A stretch of DNA of 64,000 bases, from NCBI GenBank assembly GCA_017623295.1, contig JAGAPK010000060.1, positions 1-64,000 of the forward strand, given 5' to 3'. The position numbers were made by a program, and so were the translations under genes. Source of the DNA: Lachnospiraceae bacterium (GTDB taxonomy: Bacteria > Bacillota > Clostridia > Lachnospirales > Lachnospiraceae). Every line of letters begins with the position of its first letter. Positions within the stretch are counted from its first letter, which is position 1. The notes below the pieces were generated by a model. It had not been told where the DNA came from and searched no databases. It saw nothing but the letters and a program-made list of their open reading frames with translations. This document shows, piece by piece, positions 17,752 to 27,065 of this stretch.

Positions 17752-18234
17752 ATGAAAGTGCTTATTGTAAGTGATACACATCGTCATAATGAAAATTTTT
17801 TCACAGTTATGGAAAAAGTAGGACCGGTTGATTTGGTAGTGCATTGCGGAGATGTAGAAGGTGCAGAAGCTATTATTATGGAAAAGGCCGGATGCCCGGT
17901 AGAGATGGTACAGGGAAATAATGATTTCTGGTCTGCCATGCCCAGAGAAAAAGAATTTTCAATTGGAAAACATAAAGTATTCCTTACGCATGGACATAAT
18001 TATTATGTTTCCATGAATTATGAAATCATTAAACAGGAAGCCATAGCGCGGGAAGCTGGTATTGTAATGTGCGGTCATACGCATAAGCCGGTTATTGATA
18101 TCGGTGGAGAGGTTACGGTTATTAATCCGGGAAGCTTGAGTTATCCAAGACAGGAAGGAAGAAAACCTTCCTATATTATAATGGAAATAGATAGAAATGG
18201 CGAACCACATTACACATTAAATTATGTGGAATAA
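17752..18234 (+). CDS. YfcE-like metallophosphoesterase
   Basis: Calcineurin-fold phosphodiesterase of 160 residues. Metal ligands are visible in VSDTHRHNE, VVHCGDVEG, GNNDF, LTHGH and CGHTHKP. The length fits the YfcE/MJ0936 group, which acts on simple phosphodiesters in vitro; the cellular substrate is not known. RdgB and YfcE-like genes are commonly adjacent in Clostridia, so cotranscription is expected. Confidence 0.9.
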   Translation: MKVLIVSDTHRHNENFFTVMEKVGPVDLVVHCGDVEGAEAIIMEKAGCPVEMVQGNNDFWSAMPREKEFSIGKHKVFLTHGHNYYVSMNYEIIKQEAIAREAGIVMCGHTHKPVIDIGGEVTVINPGSLSYPRQEGRKPSYIIMEIDRNGEPHYTLNYVE

Positions 18235-18274
18235 CATTTTGTCAAAAAAATCTAAAAAAATGTGAAAAAATAGG

Positions 18275-18303
18275 TTGACATACCTAAATCCTTATTATAT
18301 AAT
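18275..18303 (+). promoter_or_regulatory. Consensus promoter of the tRNA cluster
   Basis: TTGACA (18275-18280) and TATAAT (18298-18303) with an exact 17-base spacer, 45 bases before tRNA-Pro. This is a perfect sigma-A consensus, as expected for stable RNA. Confidence 0.92.
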
Positions 18304-18347
18304 ATGACTTGCGTTGTGAACCGAAAGGTAGCAACAGAAAACAATAT

Positions 18348-18422
18348 CGGGGTGTGGCTCAGCTTGGCTAGAGCACCTGGTTTGGGACCAGGGGGTCGCA
18401 GGTTCGAATCCTGTCACCCCGA
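18348..18422 (+). tRNA. tRNA-Pro (TGG)
   Basis: Acceptor CGGGGTG/CACCCCG with discriminator A. Anticodon stem CCTGG/CCAGG encloses TTTGGGA, anticodon TGG. First of six tandem tRNAs. Confidence 0.96.
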
Positions 18423-18435
18423 TTCAAATTTTTTT

Positions 18436-18506
18436 GCGGGTGTAGTTCAATGGTAGAACACCAGCCTTCCAAGCTGGATACGTGGGTTCGATTCCCATCA
18501 CCCGCT
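18436..18506 (+). tRNA. tRNA-Gly (TCC)
   Basis: Acceptor GCGGGTG/CACCCGC, discriminator T. The anticodon loop CTTCCAA between CCAGC and GCTGG gives TCC. Confidence 0.96.
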
Positions 18507-18528
18507 TTCCTTAAGTCATTAAGGATAC

Positions 18529-18602
<74 letters not shown>

Positions 18603-18648
18603 CTATGGGATTTTGGTAAGGTGGACTCACTGAATCGCATCCTATTAT

Positions 18649-18723
18649 GGTGGGTATGGCGCAGTCGGCTAGCGCGCCAGATTGTGGCTCTGGAGGCCGA
18701 GGGTTCGAGTCCCTCTATCCACC
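18649..18723 (+). tRNA. tRNA-His (GTG)
   Basis: Acceptor GTGGGTA/TATCCAC plus the extra G-1/C73 pair typical of tRNA-His. The anticodon loop TTGTGGC gives GTG. Confidence 0.95.
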
Positions 18724-18769
18724 TTTACACGGGAACGTGCTGGGAGCACAGCCTGGTGTTATCCAATAA

Positions 18770-18841
18770 TGGGCTATCGCCAAGGGGTAAGGCACAGGAC
18801 TTTGACTCCTGCATTCGCTGGTTCAAATCCAGCTAGCCCAG
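18770..18841 (+). tRNA. tRNA-Gln (TTG)
   Basis: Acceptor TGGGCTA/TAGCCCA. The anticodon loop CTTTGAC between CAGGA and TCCTG gives TTG. Confidence 0.95.
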
Positions 18842-18849
18842 TTTATTAT

Positions 18850-18922
18850 GGGCCACTAGCTCAGTCGGTAGAGCACTTGACTTTTAATCAAGTTGTCTGG
18901 GGTTCGAATCCCCAGTGGCTCA
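18850..18922 (+). tRNA. tRNA-Lys (TTT)
   Basis: Acceptor begins GGGCCAC and ends GTGGCTC-A. The anticodon loop CTTTTAA between CTTGA and TCAAG gives TTT. Its 3' end is repeated just downstream. Confidence 0.96.
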
Positions 18923-18996
18923 TTTGAATTTTTAGAATGCTGTGGATATGGGGATTCGAACCCCTGTTGATATCCCCAGTGGCTCATTTGAATTTT
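18908..18996. repeat. 25-bp direct repeat of the tRNA-Lys 3' end, attachment-site-like
   Basis: The 25 bases from the T-arm/acceptor of tRNA-Lys and its flank (18908-18932, core CCCCAGTGGCTCATTTGAAT) recur perfectly at 18972-18996. The 39 bases between contain GGGGATTCGAACCCC, a T-arm-like hairpin that reads as a tRNA 3' end on the opposite strand. The pattern fits a scar left by excision of an element that used the tRNA gene as its attachment site, or by tRNA-array recombination. Confidence 0.8.
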
Positions 18997-19070
18997 GAAG
19001 CGAGTTCGGATGTTATCTGGACTCACTTTTTGTTTGTCAATCTTTTCCATTCAGAAAAGGAGGATATGGT

Positions 19071-20453
19071 ATGGAACAAGGTGCTATAAAAGAAGAAAAT
19101 AAAATGGGCGTTATGCCTGTGAATAAGCTGTTAATATCAATGTCATTTCCGATGATGGTTTCTATGCTTGTGCAGGCACTTTATAATATTGTAGATAGTG
19201 TTTTTGTATCGCGTATTAATGAAAATGCATTGACGGCAGTTTCACTGGCTTTCCCATTGCAGACGTTGATGATTGCATTAGGTGGTGGAACCGGTGTTGG
19301 TATCAATGCAATGTTATCAAAGTCTTTGGGAGAAAAGGATTTCGACAAGGCGAATAAAGCAGCGACAAATGGTGTTTTTCTTGCCGCAGTCAGTTATATT
19401 ATATTCTTGTTAGTAGGACTTTTTGTGGTAAAACCATTTTATGCAAGTCAGACGACAGATGCACAGATTATGGAATATGGTTACCAATATCTGTCGGTTG
19501 TATGCTGTTTTTCTTTTGGTATGTATGCCCAGTTTGTTTTTGAAAAATTATTGCAGTCTACCGGAAAAACTTTTTATACGATGTTAACACAGGGAACCGG
19601 AGCCATTATTAATATCATTCTTGATCCGATTTTTATTTTTGGTTATTTTGGCGTACCTAAAATGGGAGTGGCAGGTGCTGCGATTGCAACGGTTATCGGA
19701 CAGATTGTTGCAGGCATTATGGCTTTTATTATCAACCAGAAAGTAAATAAAGAAGTTCATGTGAATTTTAAAGGCTTTAAACCGGATAAAAGAATTATCG
19801 GACAGATTTATATAGTTGGTATTCCTTCTATTATTATGCAGTCTATCGGTTCGGTTATGACTTACGGTATGAACCGTATTTTGATGGTATTTACATCTAC
19901 GGCAGCAGCAGTATTTGGCGTTTACTTTAAATTGCAGAGCTTTATTTTCATGCCGGTGTTTGGACTGAACAATGGTATGGTTCCGATTGTTGCATATAAT
20001 TATGGTGCGGGCAAAAAGGACAGACTTTTGAAAACCGAAAAACTCAGTATTATGTATGCAGTTTGTATTATGTTTGTCGGTTTTTTGGTATTCCAGATCT
20101 TTCCGACACAGTTATTTGCGCTGTTTGATGCATCGGAAACGATGTTGTCAATCGGTATTCCGGCACTTAGGGCAATCAGTATCAGTTTCCTTCTGGCTGG
20201 ATTCTGTATTATTGAAGGTTCTGTTTTCCAGGCACTTGGAAATGGTGTTTACAGCATGCTTGTTTCCATTGCAAGACAGTTAGTGGTACTCTTGCCGGTT
20301 GCATATCTGTTAGCAAAACTGGGCAACGTAAATTATGTGTGGTGGGCGTTCCCGATTGCAGAATTGATGTCCCTTACGTTAACGATTATTTTCCGTATTA
20401 AAATAGGTAAAAAGATTATCAGACATATCGGAGAAACAACTATCGAAAGTTAG
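19071..20453 (+). CDS. MATE-family efflux transporter
   Basis: Multidrug and toxin extrusion-type antiporter, 460 residues, 12 predicted membrane helices. The N-terminus (LLISMSFPMMVSMLVQALYNIVDSVFVSRI) and the repeated half (GIPSIIMQSIGSVMTYGMNRIL) show the MATE internal duplication. AAGGAGGA lies before the ATG. Substrate unknown. It sits between two tRNA loci, not with the second MATE gene as one unit, since tRNA-Leu has its own promoter and terminator between them. Confidence 0.92.
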   Translation: MEQGAIKEENKMGVMPVNKLLISMSFPMMVSMLVQALYNIVDSVFVSRINENALTAVSLAFPLQTLMIALGGGTGVGINAMLSKSLGEKDFDKANKAATNGVFLAAVSYIIFLLVGLFVVKPFYASQTTDAQIMEYGYQYLSVVCCFSFGMYAQFVFEKLLQSTGKTFYTMLTQGTGAIINIILDPIFIFGYFGVPKMGVAGAAIATVIGQIVAGIMAFIINQKVNKEVHVNFKGFKPDKRIIGQIYIVGIPSIIMQSIGSVMTYGMNRILMVFTSTAAAVFGVYFKLQSFIFMPVFGLNNGMVPIVAYNYGAGKKDRLLKTEKLSIMYAVCIMFVGFLVFQIFPTQLFALFDASETMLSIGIPALRAISISFLLAGFCIIEGSVFQALGNGVYSMLVSIARQLVVLLPVAYLLAKLGNVNYVWWAFPIAELMSLTLTIIFRIKIGKKIIRHIGETTIES

Positions 20454-20486
20454 GGATTGTGTGTGGCAATAACGTAAAAGCAAGGA

Positions 20487-20515
20487 TTGACACAGAAGTG
20501 CCTAAATGATATGAT
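20487..20515 (+). promoter_or_regulatory. Promoter of tRNA-Leu
   Basis: TTGACA (20487-20492), 17 bases, TATGAT (20510-20515), 38 bases before the tRNA. Confidence 0.88.
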
Positions 20516-20553
20516 ACATAAGGTCTGAACCTCAAAAGTTCAAACCTATATAA

Positions 20554-20634
<81 letters not shown>

Positions 20635-20641
20635 TTGTGAG

Positions 20642-20669
20642 AAAGTTGGTTCGTAAGAACCAGCTTTTT
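20642..20669 (+). terminator. Terminator of tRNA-Leu
   Basis: GTTGGTTC pairs with GAACCAGC around GTAA (20645-20664) and is followed by five T residues. Confidence 0.9.
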
Positions 20670-20729
20670 CATTTATACGACTGACAGACAACGTAGAAAC
20701 TACGGCAAGCTGCATCGCGAACTGACATT

Positions 20730-20745
20730 GTTCAAGTCCTGTCAT
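20730..20745. repeat. 16-bp copy of the tRNA-Leu 3' arm
   Basis: GTTCAAGTCCTGTCAT is identical to 20614-20629 inside tRNA-Leu (T-arm and acceptor side). It stands alone, 95 bases past the tRNA end and just before the ribosome site of the next gene, and has no cloverleaf around it. Like the tRNA-Lys case, it looks like an attachment-site remnant. Confidence 0.8.
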
Positions 20746-20769
20746 GCAACACACAAAAAGGAGTCCCTT

Positions 20770-22110
20770 ATGCAACAGAAAAAAGACCTAACAGAAGGCA
20801 ATATTGGAAAGCAAATTCTATTCTTCAGTATTCCTTTGATGCTTTCCAATGTTTTGCAGGTTTTATTTAATATGGCAGATGTAGCAGTAGTGGGCCGGTT
20901 TGCCGGTTCAATAGCACTTGGTGCAGTTGGCTCTACTACGATATTGGTTGCGTTGTTTACCGGCTTGCTTATTGGTATGTCTGGTGGTGTCAATGTACTT
21001 GTGGCGTTGCATTATGGAGCAAAAAATAAAAAGGAAATTACGGAAACAATACATACAGCAGCAATTTTATGTCTGTTCATTGGTATTTTGTTGTCTGTTG
21101 TAGGAATTGTTTTTGCAAGAGAAATTTTATCCATTTTGAATACAAAGCCGGAACTGATTGACGGTGCGGTGCTGTATTTGCGGATTTATTTTCTGGGAAT
21201 GCCAGCACTCGCGATGTACAATTATGGTAATGCGGTATTCAGTGCTGTAGGAGATACTAAAAGACCGTTATTTTATCTCGTGATGGCAGGAATTATTAAT
21301 GTAGTATTAAACCTGTTTTTTGTCATTGTATGCGGTATGGATGTAGCGGGCGTGGCAACGGCGAGTGTAATATCTCAATACCTATCAGCTTTTCTGATTA
21401 TTGCGGTATTATTCCGGAGCAAAGAATTGTATGGATTGCATATATCCATGCTTCGAATTACCCCGGGTAAAGCAAAGACTATTTTGCAGCTTGGTGTGCC
21501 GTCCGGATTGCAGAATGGCATTTTTCAACTGGCGAATCTTTTTATCCAGTCAGGAGTCAATTCTTTTGATGCGACAATGGTAGCCGGAAATTCGGCGGCG
21601 GCAAATGCTGATGCAATCGTTTATGATGTGATGGCAGCATTTTATACTGCGTGCGGAAGCTTTATCGGGCAGAATTATGGTGCGAAGAAGAAAGAGAGAG
21701 TATTAAAAAGTTACTGGGTCAGTCTGGCATATTCATTTGGTGTTGGCTTGATACTGGGACTTGCCCTGGTTGCCTGCGGAACTCATTTTCTGTCCTTGTT
21801 TACCAAGGAGGAGGCGGTTATAGAAGCCGGTATGATGCGACTTACGATTATGGGCTTTTCGTACTGTATTTCAGCTTTTATGGATTGTACGATTGCTGCA
21901 TCCAGAGGACTGGGAAAAAGTATTGTGCCGACAATTATTGTAATTATGGGTTCCTGCGTATTCCGAATTATATGGGTGTATACAATTTTCGCTTATTTCA
22001 GAACGATTTCTTCATTGTATATGCTGTATGCCTTTTCGTGGAGTATTACTGCGATTGCAGAAATCATTTATTTCCGTCATATTTATAAAAAACAAGTAAC
22101 AATAATGTGA
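20770..22110 (+). CDS. MATE-family efflux transporter
   Basis: Second MATE-type transporter, 446 residues, 12 helices (IGKQILFFSIPLMLSNVLQVLFNMADVAVVGRF at the start). The start is the ATG at 20770 behind AAGGAG; upstream in-frame codons run through the tRNA-Leu fragment repeat and are not coding. It belongs to a different subgroup from the first MATE gene, judging by the distinct VVGRFAG and ASRGLGKS segments. Substrate unknown. Confidence 0.92.
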   Translation: MQQKKDLTEGNIGKQILFFSIPLMLSNVLQVLFNMADVAVVGRFAGSIALGAVGSTTILVALFTGLLIGMSGGVNVLVALHYGAKNKKEITETIHTAAILCLFIGILLSVVGIVFAREILSILNTKPELIDGAVLYLRIYFLGMPALAMYNYGNAVFSAVGDTKRPLFYLVMAGIINVVLNLFFVIVCGMDVAGVATASVISQYLSAFLIIAVLFRSKELYGLHISMLRITPGKAKTILQLGVPSGLQNGIFQLANLFIQSGVNSFDATMVAGNSAAANADAIVYDVMAAFYTACGSFIGQNYGAKKKERVLKSYWVSLAYSFGVGLILGLALVACGTHFLSLFTKEEAVIEAGMMRLTIMGFSYCISAFMDCTIAASRGLGKSIVPTIIVIMGSCVFRIIWVYTIFAYFRTISSLYMLYAFSWSITAIAEIIYFRHIYKKQVTIM

Positions 22111-22128
22111 TAAAACTATAAAATCAGC

Positions 22129-22285
22129 TTGACATTTGTCTGAAAGATATGATAGGGTATTATGAAGTTAAGAGGGAGTAGTTGTTATGCGTAAGCAACA
22201 TACCCTGGTGAAAACCATGTTTACGCATCTTTCAAATGATGAAAGTACGAGACTTTTAGCACGCAGGTGCTGAGAGTCTTTTTTA
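22129..22285 (+). ncRNA. yybP-ykoY manganese riboswitch with terminator
   Basis: The leader has the yybP-ykoY layout: P1 pairs GTTAAGAG (22167-22174) with CTTTTAGC (22253-22260); the first loop carries GGAGTAG and the 3' side carries ACGAGAC, the conserved elements that build the Mn-binding site. Between them are the stems ATGCGTAA/TTTACGCAT and CTTTCA/TGAAAG. The 3' strand of P1 is also the 5' arm of a 13-bp terminator (22250-22278) with a T-run, so the two exclude each other: ligand-stabilised P1 should allow read-through. A TTGACA (22129) marks the promoter; its -10 is unclear. Family recognised from motif memory. Confidence 0.8.
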
Positions 22286-22315
22286 TTATATATCATAAAA
22301 ACGGAGGAAAAGAAA

Positions 22316-23257
22316 ATGAGCATTTTGGTTCAGGTATTGTTGTTGGTTTTGGGATTTGTCATGCTGGTAAAAGGAGCGGACTGGTTCGTGGAAGGTGCCA
22401 GTAAGTTAGCAGAGAAATTCGGGATTCCACAGCTTGTCATTGGTTTGACAATTGTAGCAATGGGTACAAGCCTTCCGGAGACGGCAGTCAGCGTTTCTGC
22501 GGCTATCAAAGGTAGTGCAGAAATTACAATTGGTAACGTAGTGGGAAGTAATATTTTAAATATTCTGCTGATTCTGGGAATTAGTGCAGTGATTTCTCCG
22601 CTTATGGTACAGAAATCTACTATCAAATATGAAATACCGATGGTTGTTGCTGTATCTGTAGTATTGGCGGTACTTGGTTTGTCTGATGGCATTGTTGGAA
22701 GATTGGATGGTCTTATTTTGTTATTAGGTCTGGTATTATACTTGTTATACCTTTTACAGATGGCAAAAAAAGGACAGGCAGTGATTGAAGAAGAGGAAAA
22801 GAGTGGTGTAGATGAGAGCCTTTGGAAATTGCTTGTTATGATTGTTGGCGGTGGTGTATTGATTGTATGGGGAAGTAACATTACAGTTGATGCAGCGACA
22901 GAACTTGCCAGAATCTTCGGTATGAGTGAACGTCTGATTGGTTTGACAATTGTAGCATTCGGTACATCTTTGCCGGAACTTGTAACTTCTGTAACAGCAG
23001 CAATCAAAGGCAAAGCGGATATTGCTGTTGGTAACATTGTAGGAAGCAATATTTACAATATTTTATTTGTTGTCGGTGTTTCTGCAGTTATTACACCGGT
23101 AGTATATCAGGGAGATTTCCTGGTTGATAGCGTGGTTTGTGCGTTGACAGCGGTATTGTTGTGGTTATGTGTTTTCCGCAAGGCGAAACTGCAGAGAGTC
23201 GGTGGTGCACTTATGTTAGTTTGTTATGCGGCTTATTTTGTATATTTGATACAGTAG
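22316..23257 (+). CDS. CaCA-family cation exchanger, probable manganese exporter
   Basis: Membrane exchanger of 313 residues with about ten helices in two inverted repeats. Each repeat carries the signature: VAMGTSLPETAVSVSAAIKG with GNVVGSNILNILL, and VAFGTSLPELVTSVTAAIKG with GNIVGSNIYNILF. These proteins are usually labelled calcium/sodium antiporters (YrbG). Control by a manganese riboswitch argues that this copy exports Mn2+, which is inference from the leader. CGGAGGA precedes the ATG, and a strong terminator follows. Confidence 0.9.
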   Translation: MSILVQVLLLVLGFVMLVKGADWFVEGASKLAEKFGIPQLVIGLTIVAMGTSLPETAVSVSAAIKGSAEITIGNVVGSNILNILLILGISAVISPLMVQKSTIKYEIPMVVAVSVVLAVLGLSDGIVGRLDGLILLLGLVLYLLYLLQMAKKGQAVIEEEEKSGVDESLWKLLVMIVGGGVLIVWGSNITVDAATELARIFGMSERLIGLTIVAFGTSLPELVTSVTAAIKGKADIAVGNIVGSNIYNILFVVGVSAVITPVVYQGDFLVDSVVCALTAVLLWLCVFRKAKLQRVGGALMLVCYAAYFVYLIQ

Positions 23258-23290
23258 GCTGGTGGAGAGAAGGTCTGTATACGGTAGGAA

Positions 23291-23324
23291 AAAGCTGTCC
23301 TCTTGTTGGAGGACAGCTTTTTTT
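23291..23324 (+). terminator. Terminator of the cation exchanger gene
   Basis: Perfect 12-bp stem AAAGCTGTCCTC/GAGGACAGCTTT with loop TTGTTG, then a T-run. Confidence 0.95.
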
Positions 23325-23356
23325 ATGAAAAAAATTTAAAAATTTCAAATTCATAG

Positions 23357-23419
23357 TTTACAAATAAAAAGATTTGTTATATTATGGTTATGGAAAACGA
23401 TTTCCGGAAAACATTTTCC
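23357..23419 (+). promoter_or_regulatory. Promoter with two abutting LacI-type operators
   Basis: TTTACA (23357-23362), 17 bases, TATTAT (23380-23385). Immediately downstream are two 14-bp palindromes with no gap: GGAAAACGATTTCC (23392-23405) and GGAAAACATTTTCC (23406-23419), covering about +1 to +28. The first has a CG centre, the classic LacI-family form. Together they suggest tight autoregulation of the LacI gene and control of glycogen phosphorylase behind it. Confidence 0.82.
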
Positions 23420-23495
23420 ATCAGTAATGACAAGGCTTTGAACCATTATTTGAAACACTTTGAATAAATGGTTAAATAGTTCGGAATGGAAGAAT

Positions 23496-24485
23496 ATGGT
23501 ATCAATTAAAGATGTAGCAAAGCAGGCGGGTGTAGCAATATCTACCGTATCGAAGGTATTGAACAACTATCCGAATGTGAGCGAGAAAACAAAGCAAAAA
23601 GTAAATCGCGCAGTAGAAGAACTCAATTTTGTTCCGAATTCTGTAGCGGCAGCACTCTCCTCAAAGCAATCCGGCAGAGTAGCTATTTTGTTGAAGCTGA
23701 GTGATGCTTCCCAGGCAGTAGATGAAATTAACATGCAGTATTTATCAGGAGCTATCAATCAGGCTGTGGAACTTAATCTGGATGTAATTACGGTTTTCTA
23801 TTCAATGCTTAAGAACAAATCGTTGGATGAAATTATACGATATTTACAGTCACAAAGTATTACCGGACTCATTATTTTCGGAATGTCAAAAGATGATAAG
23901 GTTTTACATGAATTAATTTCTTCAGAAATGTTCAAAATTGTAACAGTAGATGTGCCGATGGTAAATGAAAGTACATCATGTGTCTGGGTTGATCAGGCGA
24001 AAGCACAGTATGAAGTTGCAAAGAAGACAATTGCAGGAAACGGATGCAAGAGTATTTTGTATCTGGCCGGCAAGAAAAACGGTTATGTAACCGAGGAACG
24101 TTTAAAAGGTATTAAGCAACTGGCGGAAGAAATGAAACTTACCTTGATGGTTCAGAACGGAGAGTTCTCGGAACTGGAAGCCAGAAAGCTGACCTTTAAA
24201 TATGCCAAGAAAAAAGATGTGGTAGTGTGTGCATCGGATTTAATGGCAATCGGAGCGATGAAGGCTCTGACGGAAATGGATATTTTCCGACCTGTTTGTG
24301 GTTTTGATGGTATTACCCTGATGGGCTATGCCGGAAAGCAGATGAACACGGTGCGACAGAACTTTTCCAGAATTGCAGCGCAGGCAGTTACTGAACTGAA
24401 AAGACTGTTAGAAGGCGGTCAGGGAACTGAAATCGTTCTGGATTATGAATTGGTTCGTATGAAATATATGGATATTATCTGCTAA
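23496..24485 (+). CDS. LacI-family regulator upstream of glycogen phosphorylase
   Basis: Repressor of 329 residues: helix-turn-helix SIKDVAKQAGVAISTVSKVL, hinge helix (SVAAALSSKQSGRVAILL) and a sugar-sensing domain. The start is the ATG at 23496; the ribosome site GGAATGGAAG is weak. The gene lies 73 bases before glgP in the same direction and no terminator separates them, so both are probably on one transcript starting at the operator pair. The effector is unknown, perhaps a maltodextrin or a sugar phosphate. Confidence 0.9.
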   Translation: MVSIKDVAKQAGVAISTVSKVLNNYPNVSEKTKQKVNRAVEELNFVPNSVAAALSSKQSGRVAILLKLSDASQAVDEINMQYLSGAINQAVELNLDVITVFYSMLKNKSLDEIIRYLQSQSITGLIIFGMSKDDKVLHELISSEMFKIVTVDVPMVNESTSCVWVDQAKAQYEVAKKTIAGNGCKSILYLAGKKNGYVTEERLKGIKQLAEEMKLTLMVQNGEFSELEARKLTFKYAKKKDVVVCASDLMAIGAMKALTEMDIFRPVCGFDGITLMGYAGKQMNTVRQNFSRIAAQAVTELKRLLEGGQGTEIVLDYELVRMKYMDIIC

Positions 24486-24558
24486 TAATATCCAATAATA
24501 ATATAAAACAAAATCAAAAACTATAAAAACAAAAAAGCGTAAAGCAGGAGGTATTTTT

Positions 24559-26868
24559 ATGGCACAGGCAAGCAACCTGAAAAGAGATGTACTGATGATG
24601 AACTTGGAGAAAGAACTGGCAGACCAGGCAATGAATGCTTATGGTAAAAGCATTGCAGATTGTAGTAATGAAGAATTATATTACAGTCTGTTAGAGCTGT
24701 CCAAAAGACTTATGGCAGTTTCTGAGCCAATCGAAGGCGAGAAAAAGATTTACTATATTTCTGCAGAATTCTTGATTGGTAAACTTTTATCCAATAACTT
24801 AATTAACCTTGGTATTTATGATAAGTTAGATGAAATTTTAACAAAGAATGGCAAAAAGTTAAGCGCAATCGAAGAAGTTGAACCAGAACCATCTTTAGGT
24901 AATGGTGGTCTTGGACGTTTAGCAGCTTGTTTCCTTGATTCCATCGCAACTTTAGGATTACCGGGCGAAGGTATTGGTTTGAACTATCACTTCGGTCTTT
25001 TCAAACAGGTATTTGAAGATAAATTGCAGAAAGCAGAGAAAAATGACTGGATTGAGAAACAGTCCTGGTTAAACAAAACAGATGTTACTTTTGATGTAAA
25101 CTTCGGTGATAGAAAAGTAACTTCCAGACTGTATGACATCGATGTTGTTGGTTATGACAACGGCGTAAATAAATTAAGACTTTTTGATATTGAAACAGTA
25201 GATGAAAGCCTTGTAAAAGATGGCATCAACTTTGATAAAGAAAACATTGAAAAGAACCTGACATTATTCTTATATCCGGATGATTCCGATGAAGCTGGTA
25301 ACTTACTTCGTATTTATCAGCAGTATTTCATGGTAAGCAACGCAGCACAGCTTATCTTGAAAGAAATGAAAGAGAAGAAATACGACCTTCGTAAAATGTA
25401 TGAACATGCAGTAATCCAGATTAACGATACACATCCTACTATGGTAATTCCTGAATTGATCAGAATCTTAGTAGATGAAAAGGCATTCACAATGGATGAA
25501 GCAATCGATGTTGTAAGCAAGACATGTGCTTATACAAACCATACAATCCTTGCAGAAGCTTTGGAAAAATGGCCTTTAGCATACTTAGAGAAGGTTGTTC
25601 CTCAGTTAGTTCCGATTATCAAAGAACTTGATAAGAGAGTTGCAGCTAAATATACAGATCCTAAGGTACAGATTATCGATAAAGAAAACAGAGTGCATAT
25701 GGCACACATCGATATTCACTATGGATTCTCTGTAAACGGTGTTGCTGCTATTCATACAGAAATTTTGAAGGAAACAGAGTTAAATGCATTCTACAAACTG
25801 TATCCTGAAAAATTCAACAACAAGACAAATGGTATCACATTCAGAAGATGGTTATTATCCTGTAACCGTGAATTAGCAGGATTCCTTTCTGAAACAATCG
25901 GTGATGGCTATAAGAAAGATGCAGATAAATTAGAGAAATTATTAGAGTTCAAGGATGATGAAGCTGTTCTTAACAGAATCGCTGAAATCAAGATGAACCG
26001 TAAGAAAGACCTTGCTGCATATGTAAAAGAAGTAGAAGGTGTTACTTTAAATCCGGATTCTATTTTTGATCTTCAGTCCAAGAGATTACATGAGTACAAA
26101 CGTCAGCAGATGAACGCTCTGTACATCATTCATAAGTATCTGGAAATCAAAGCTGGTAAGAAACCGGCTAGACCGATGACATTTATTTTCGGTGCAAAAG
26201 CAGCTCCGGCATATGTAATTGCACAGGATATTATTCACTTATTATTAGTATTACAGGAAATCATCAACAATGATCCAGAAGTAAGCCCATACATGACAGT
26301 TCTTATGGTAGAAAACTATAATGTAGCTTATGCTGAGAAGATGATTCCGGCTTGTGATATTTCTGAGCAGATTTCCTTAGCTTCCAAAGAAGCTTCCGGA
26401 ACAGGTAACATGAAATACATGTTAAACGGTGCGGTTACATTAGGTACTTCTGACGGTGCAAACGTAGAAATTAATGAATTAGTTGGTGATGATAACATTT
26501 ATATCTTCGGTGAAAAATCAGATGCTGTTATCGAACACTATGCAAAAGCTGATTATGTTTCTAAAGATTACTATGCTAAGAGTCCTGTTATCAAAGAAGC
26601 AGTTGACTTTATCGTAAGCGAAGAAGCACTTAAAGTTGGACACAAAGAAAACCTTGAAAGACTTTACAATGAATTACTCAATAAAGACTGGTTCATGACA
26701 CTTCTTGACTTAGAAGATTATATCGCTGTAAAAGACAAGATGATGGCTGATTACGAAGACCAGAATAAGTGGAGAAAGATGATGCTTGTTAATATTGCAA
26801 AAGCAGGATTCTTCTCTTCTGACAGAACTATCGCAGAATACAACCGCGATATCTGGAAATTGAAATAA
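24559..26868 (+). CDS. glgP: Glycogen/alpha-glucan phosphorylase (GT35)
   Basis: PLP-dependent enzyme that releases glucose 1-phosphate from alpha-1,4-glucans. The 769 residues show [19 protein letters not shown], the active-site [24 protein letters not shown], and the cofactor lysine K619 in [13 protein letters not shown]. The length is slightly shorter than the roughly 800-840 of animal and enteric enzymes and typical of Clostridia. CAGGAGG precedes the ATG. It follows a LacI gene, so supply of glucose 1-phosphate from stored glycogen or imported maltodextrin seems to be sugar-regulated. Confidence 0.95.
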   Translation: MAQASNLKRDVLMMNLEKELADQAMNAYGKSIADCSNEELYYSLLELSKRLMAVSEPIEGEKKIYYISAEFLIGKLLSNNLINLGIYDKLDEILTKNGKKLSAIEEVEPEPSLGNGGLGRLAACFLDSIATLGLPGEGIGLNYHFGLFKQVFEDKLQKAEKNDWIEKQSWLNKTDVTFDVNFGDRKVTSRLYDIDVVGYDNGVNKLRLFDIETVDESLVKDGINFDKENIEKNLTLFLYPDDSDEAGNLLRIYQQYFMVSNAAQLILKEMKEKKYDLRKMYEHAVIQINDTHPTMVIPELIRILVDEKAFTMDEAIDVVSKTCAYTNHTILAEALEKWPLAYLEKVVPQLVPIIKELDKRVAAKYTDPKVQIIDKENRVHMAHIDIHYGFSVNGVAAIHTEILKETELNAFYKLYPEKFNNKTNGITFRRWLLSCNRELAGFLSETIGDGYKKDADKLEKLLEFKDDEAVLNRIAEIKMNRKKDLAAYVKEVEGVTLNPDSIFDLQSKRLHEYKRQQMNALYIIHKYLEIKAGKKPARPMTFIFGAKAAPAYVIAQDIIHLLLVLQEIINNDPEVSPYMTVLMVENYNVAYAEKMIPACDISEQISLASKEASGTGNMKYMLNGAVTLGTSDGANVEINELVGDDNIYIFGEKSDAVIEHYAKADYVSKDYYAKSPVIKEAVDFIVSEEALKVGHKENLERLYNELLNKDWFMTLLDLEDYIAVKDKMMADYEDQNKWRKMMLVNIAKAGFFSSDRTIAEYNRDIWKLK

Positions 26869-26908
26869 TTATTTTGATAAATTTTCTTCCTTTAATAATA
26901 TTATGAAG

Positions 26909-26954
26909 AGATATCTGGAATGGCGTGAAATGCGCTGTTTCAGGTATCTTTTTA
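26909..26954 (+). terminator. Terminator of glgP
   Basis: A 17-bp stem with G-T pairs joins AGATATCTGGAATGGCG and CGCTGTTTCAGGTATCT, then a T-run. Confidence 0.88.
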
Positions 26955-26983
26955 ATTTTTTTAAAAAAAAATTCAATTTATAG

Positions 26984-27012
26984 TTGACAAGTAGGAAAAG
27001 TAGGAGTATTAT
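26984..27012 (+). promoter_or_regulatory. Promoter of the cysK transcript with GTAGG repeats
   Basis: TTGACA (26984-26989), 17 bases, TATTAT (27007-27012). The spacer contains the direct repeat GTAGG-AAAA-GTAGG, and an inverted CCTAC follows at about 27028. Binding of a sulfur regulator of the CymR/Rrf2 type here is plausible but unproven. Confidence 0.75.
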
Positions 27013-27065
27013 CAATTCATACAAAACCTACAAGAACAATATGAAATAAGAAAGGAGCAACACAA

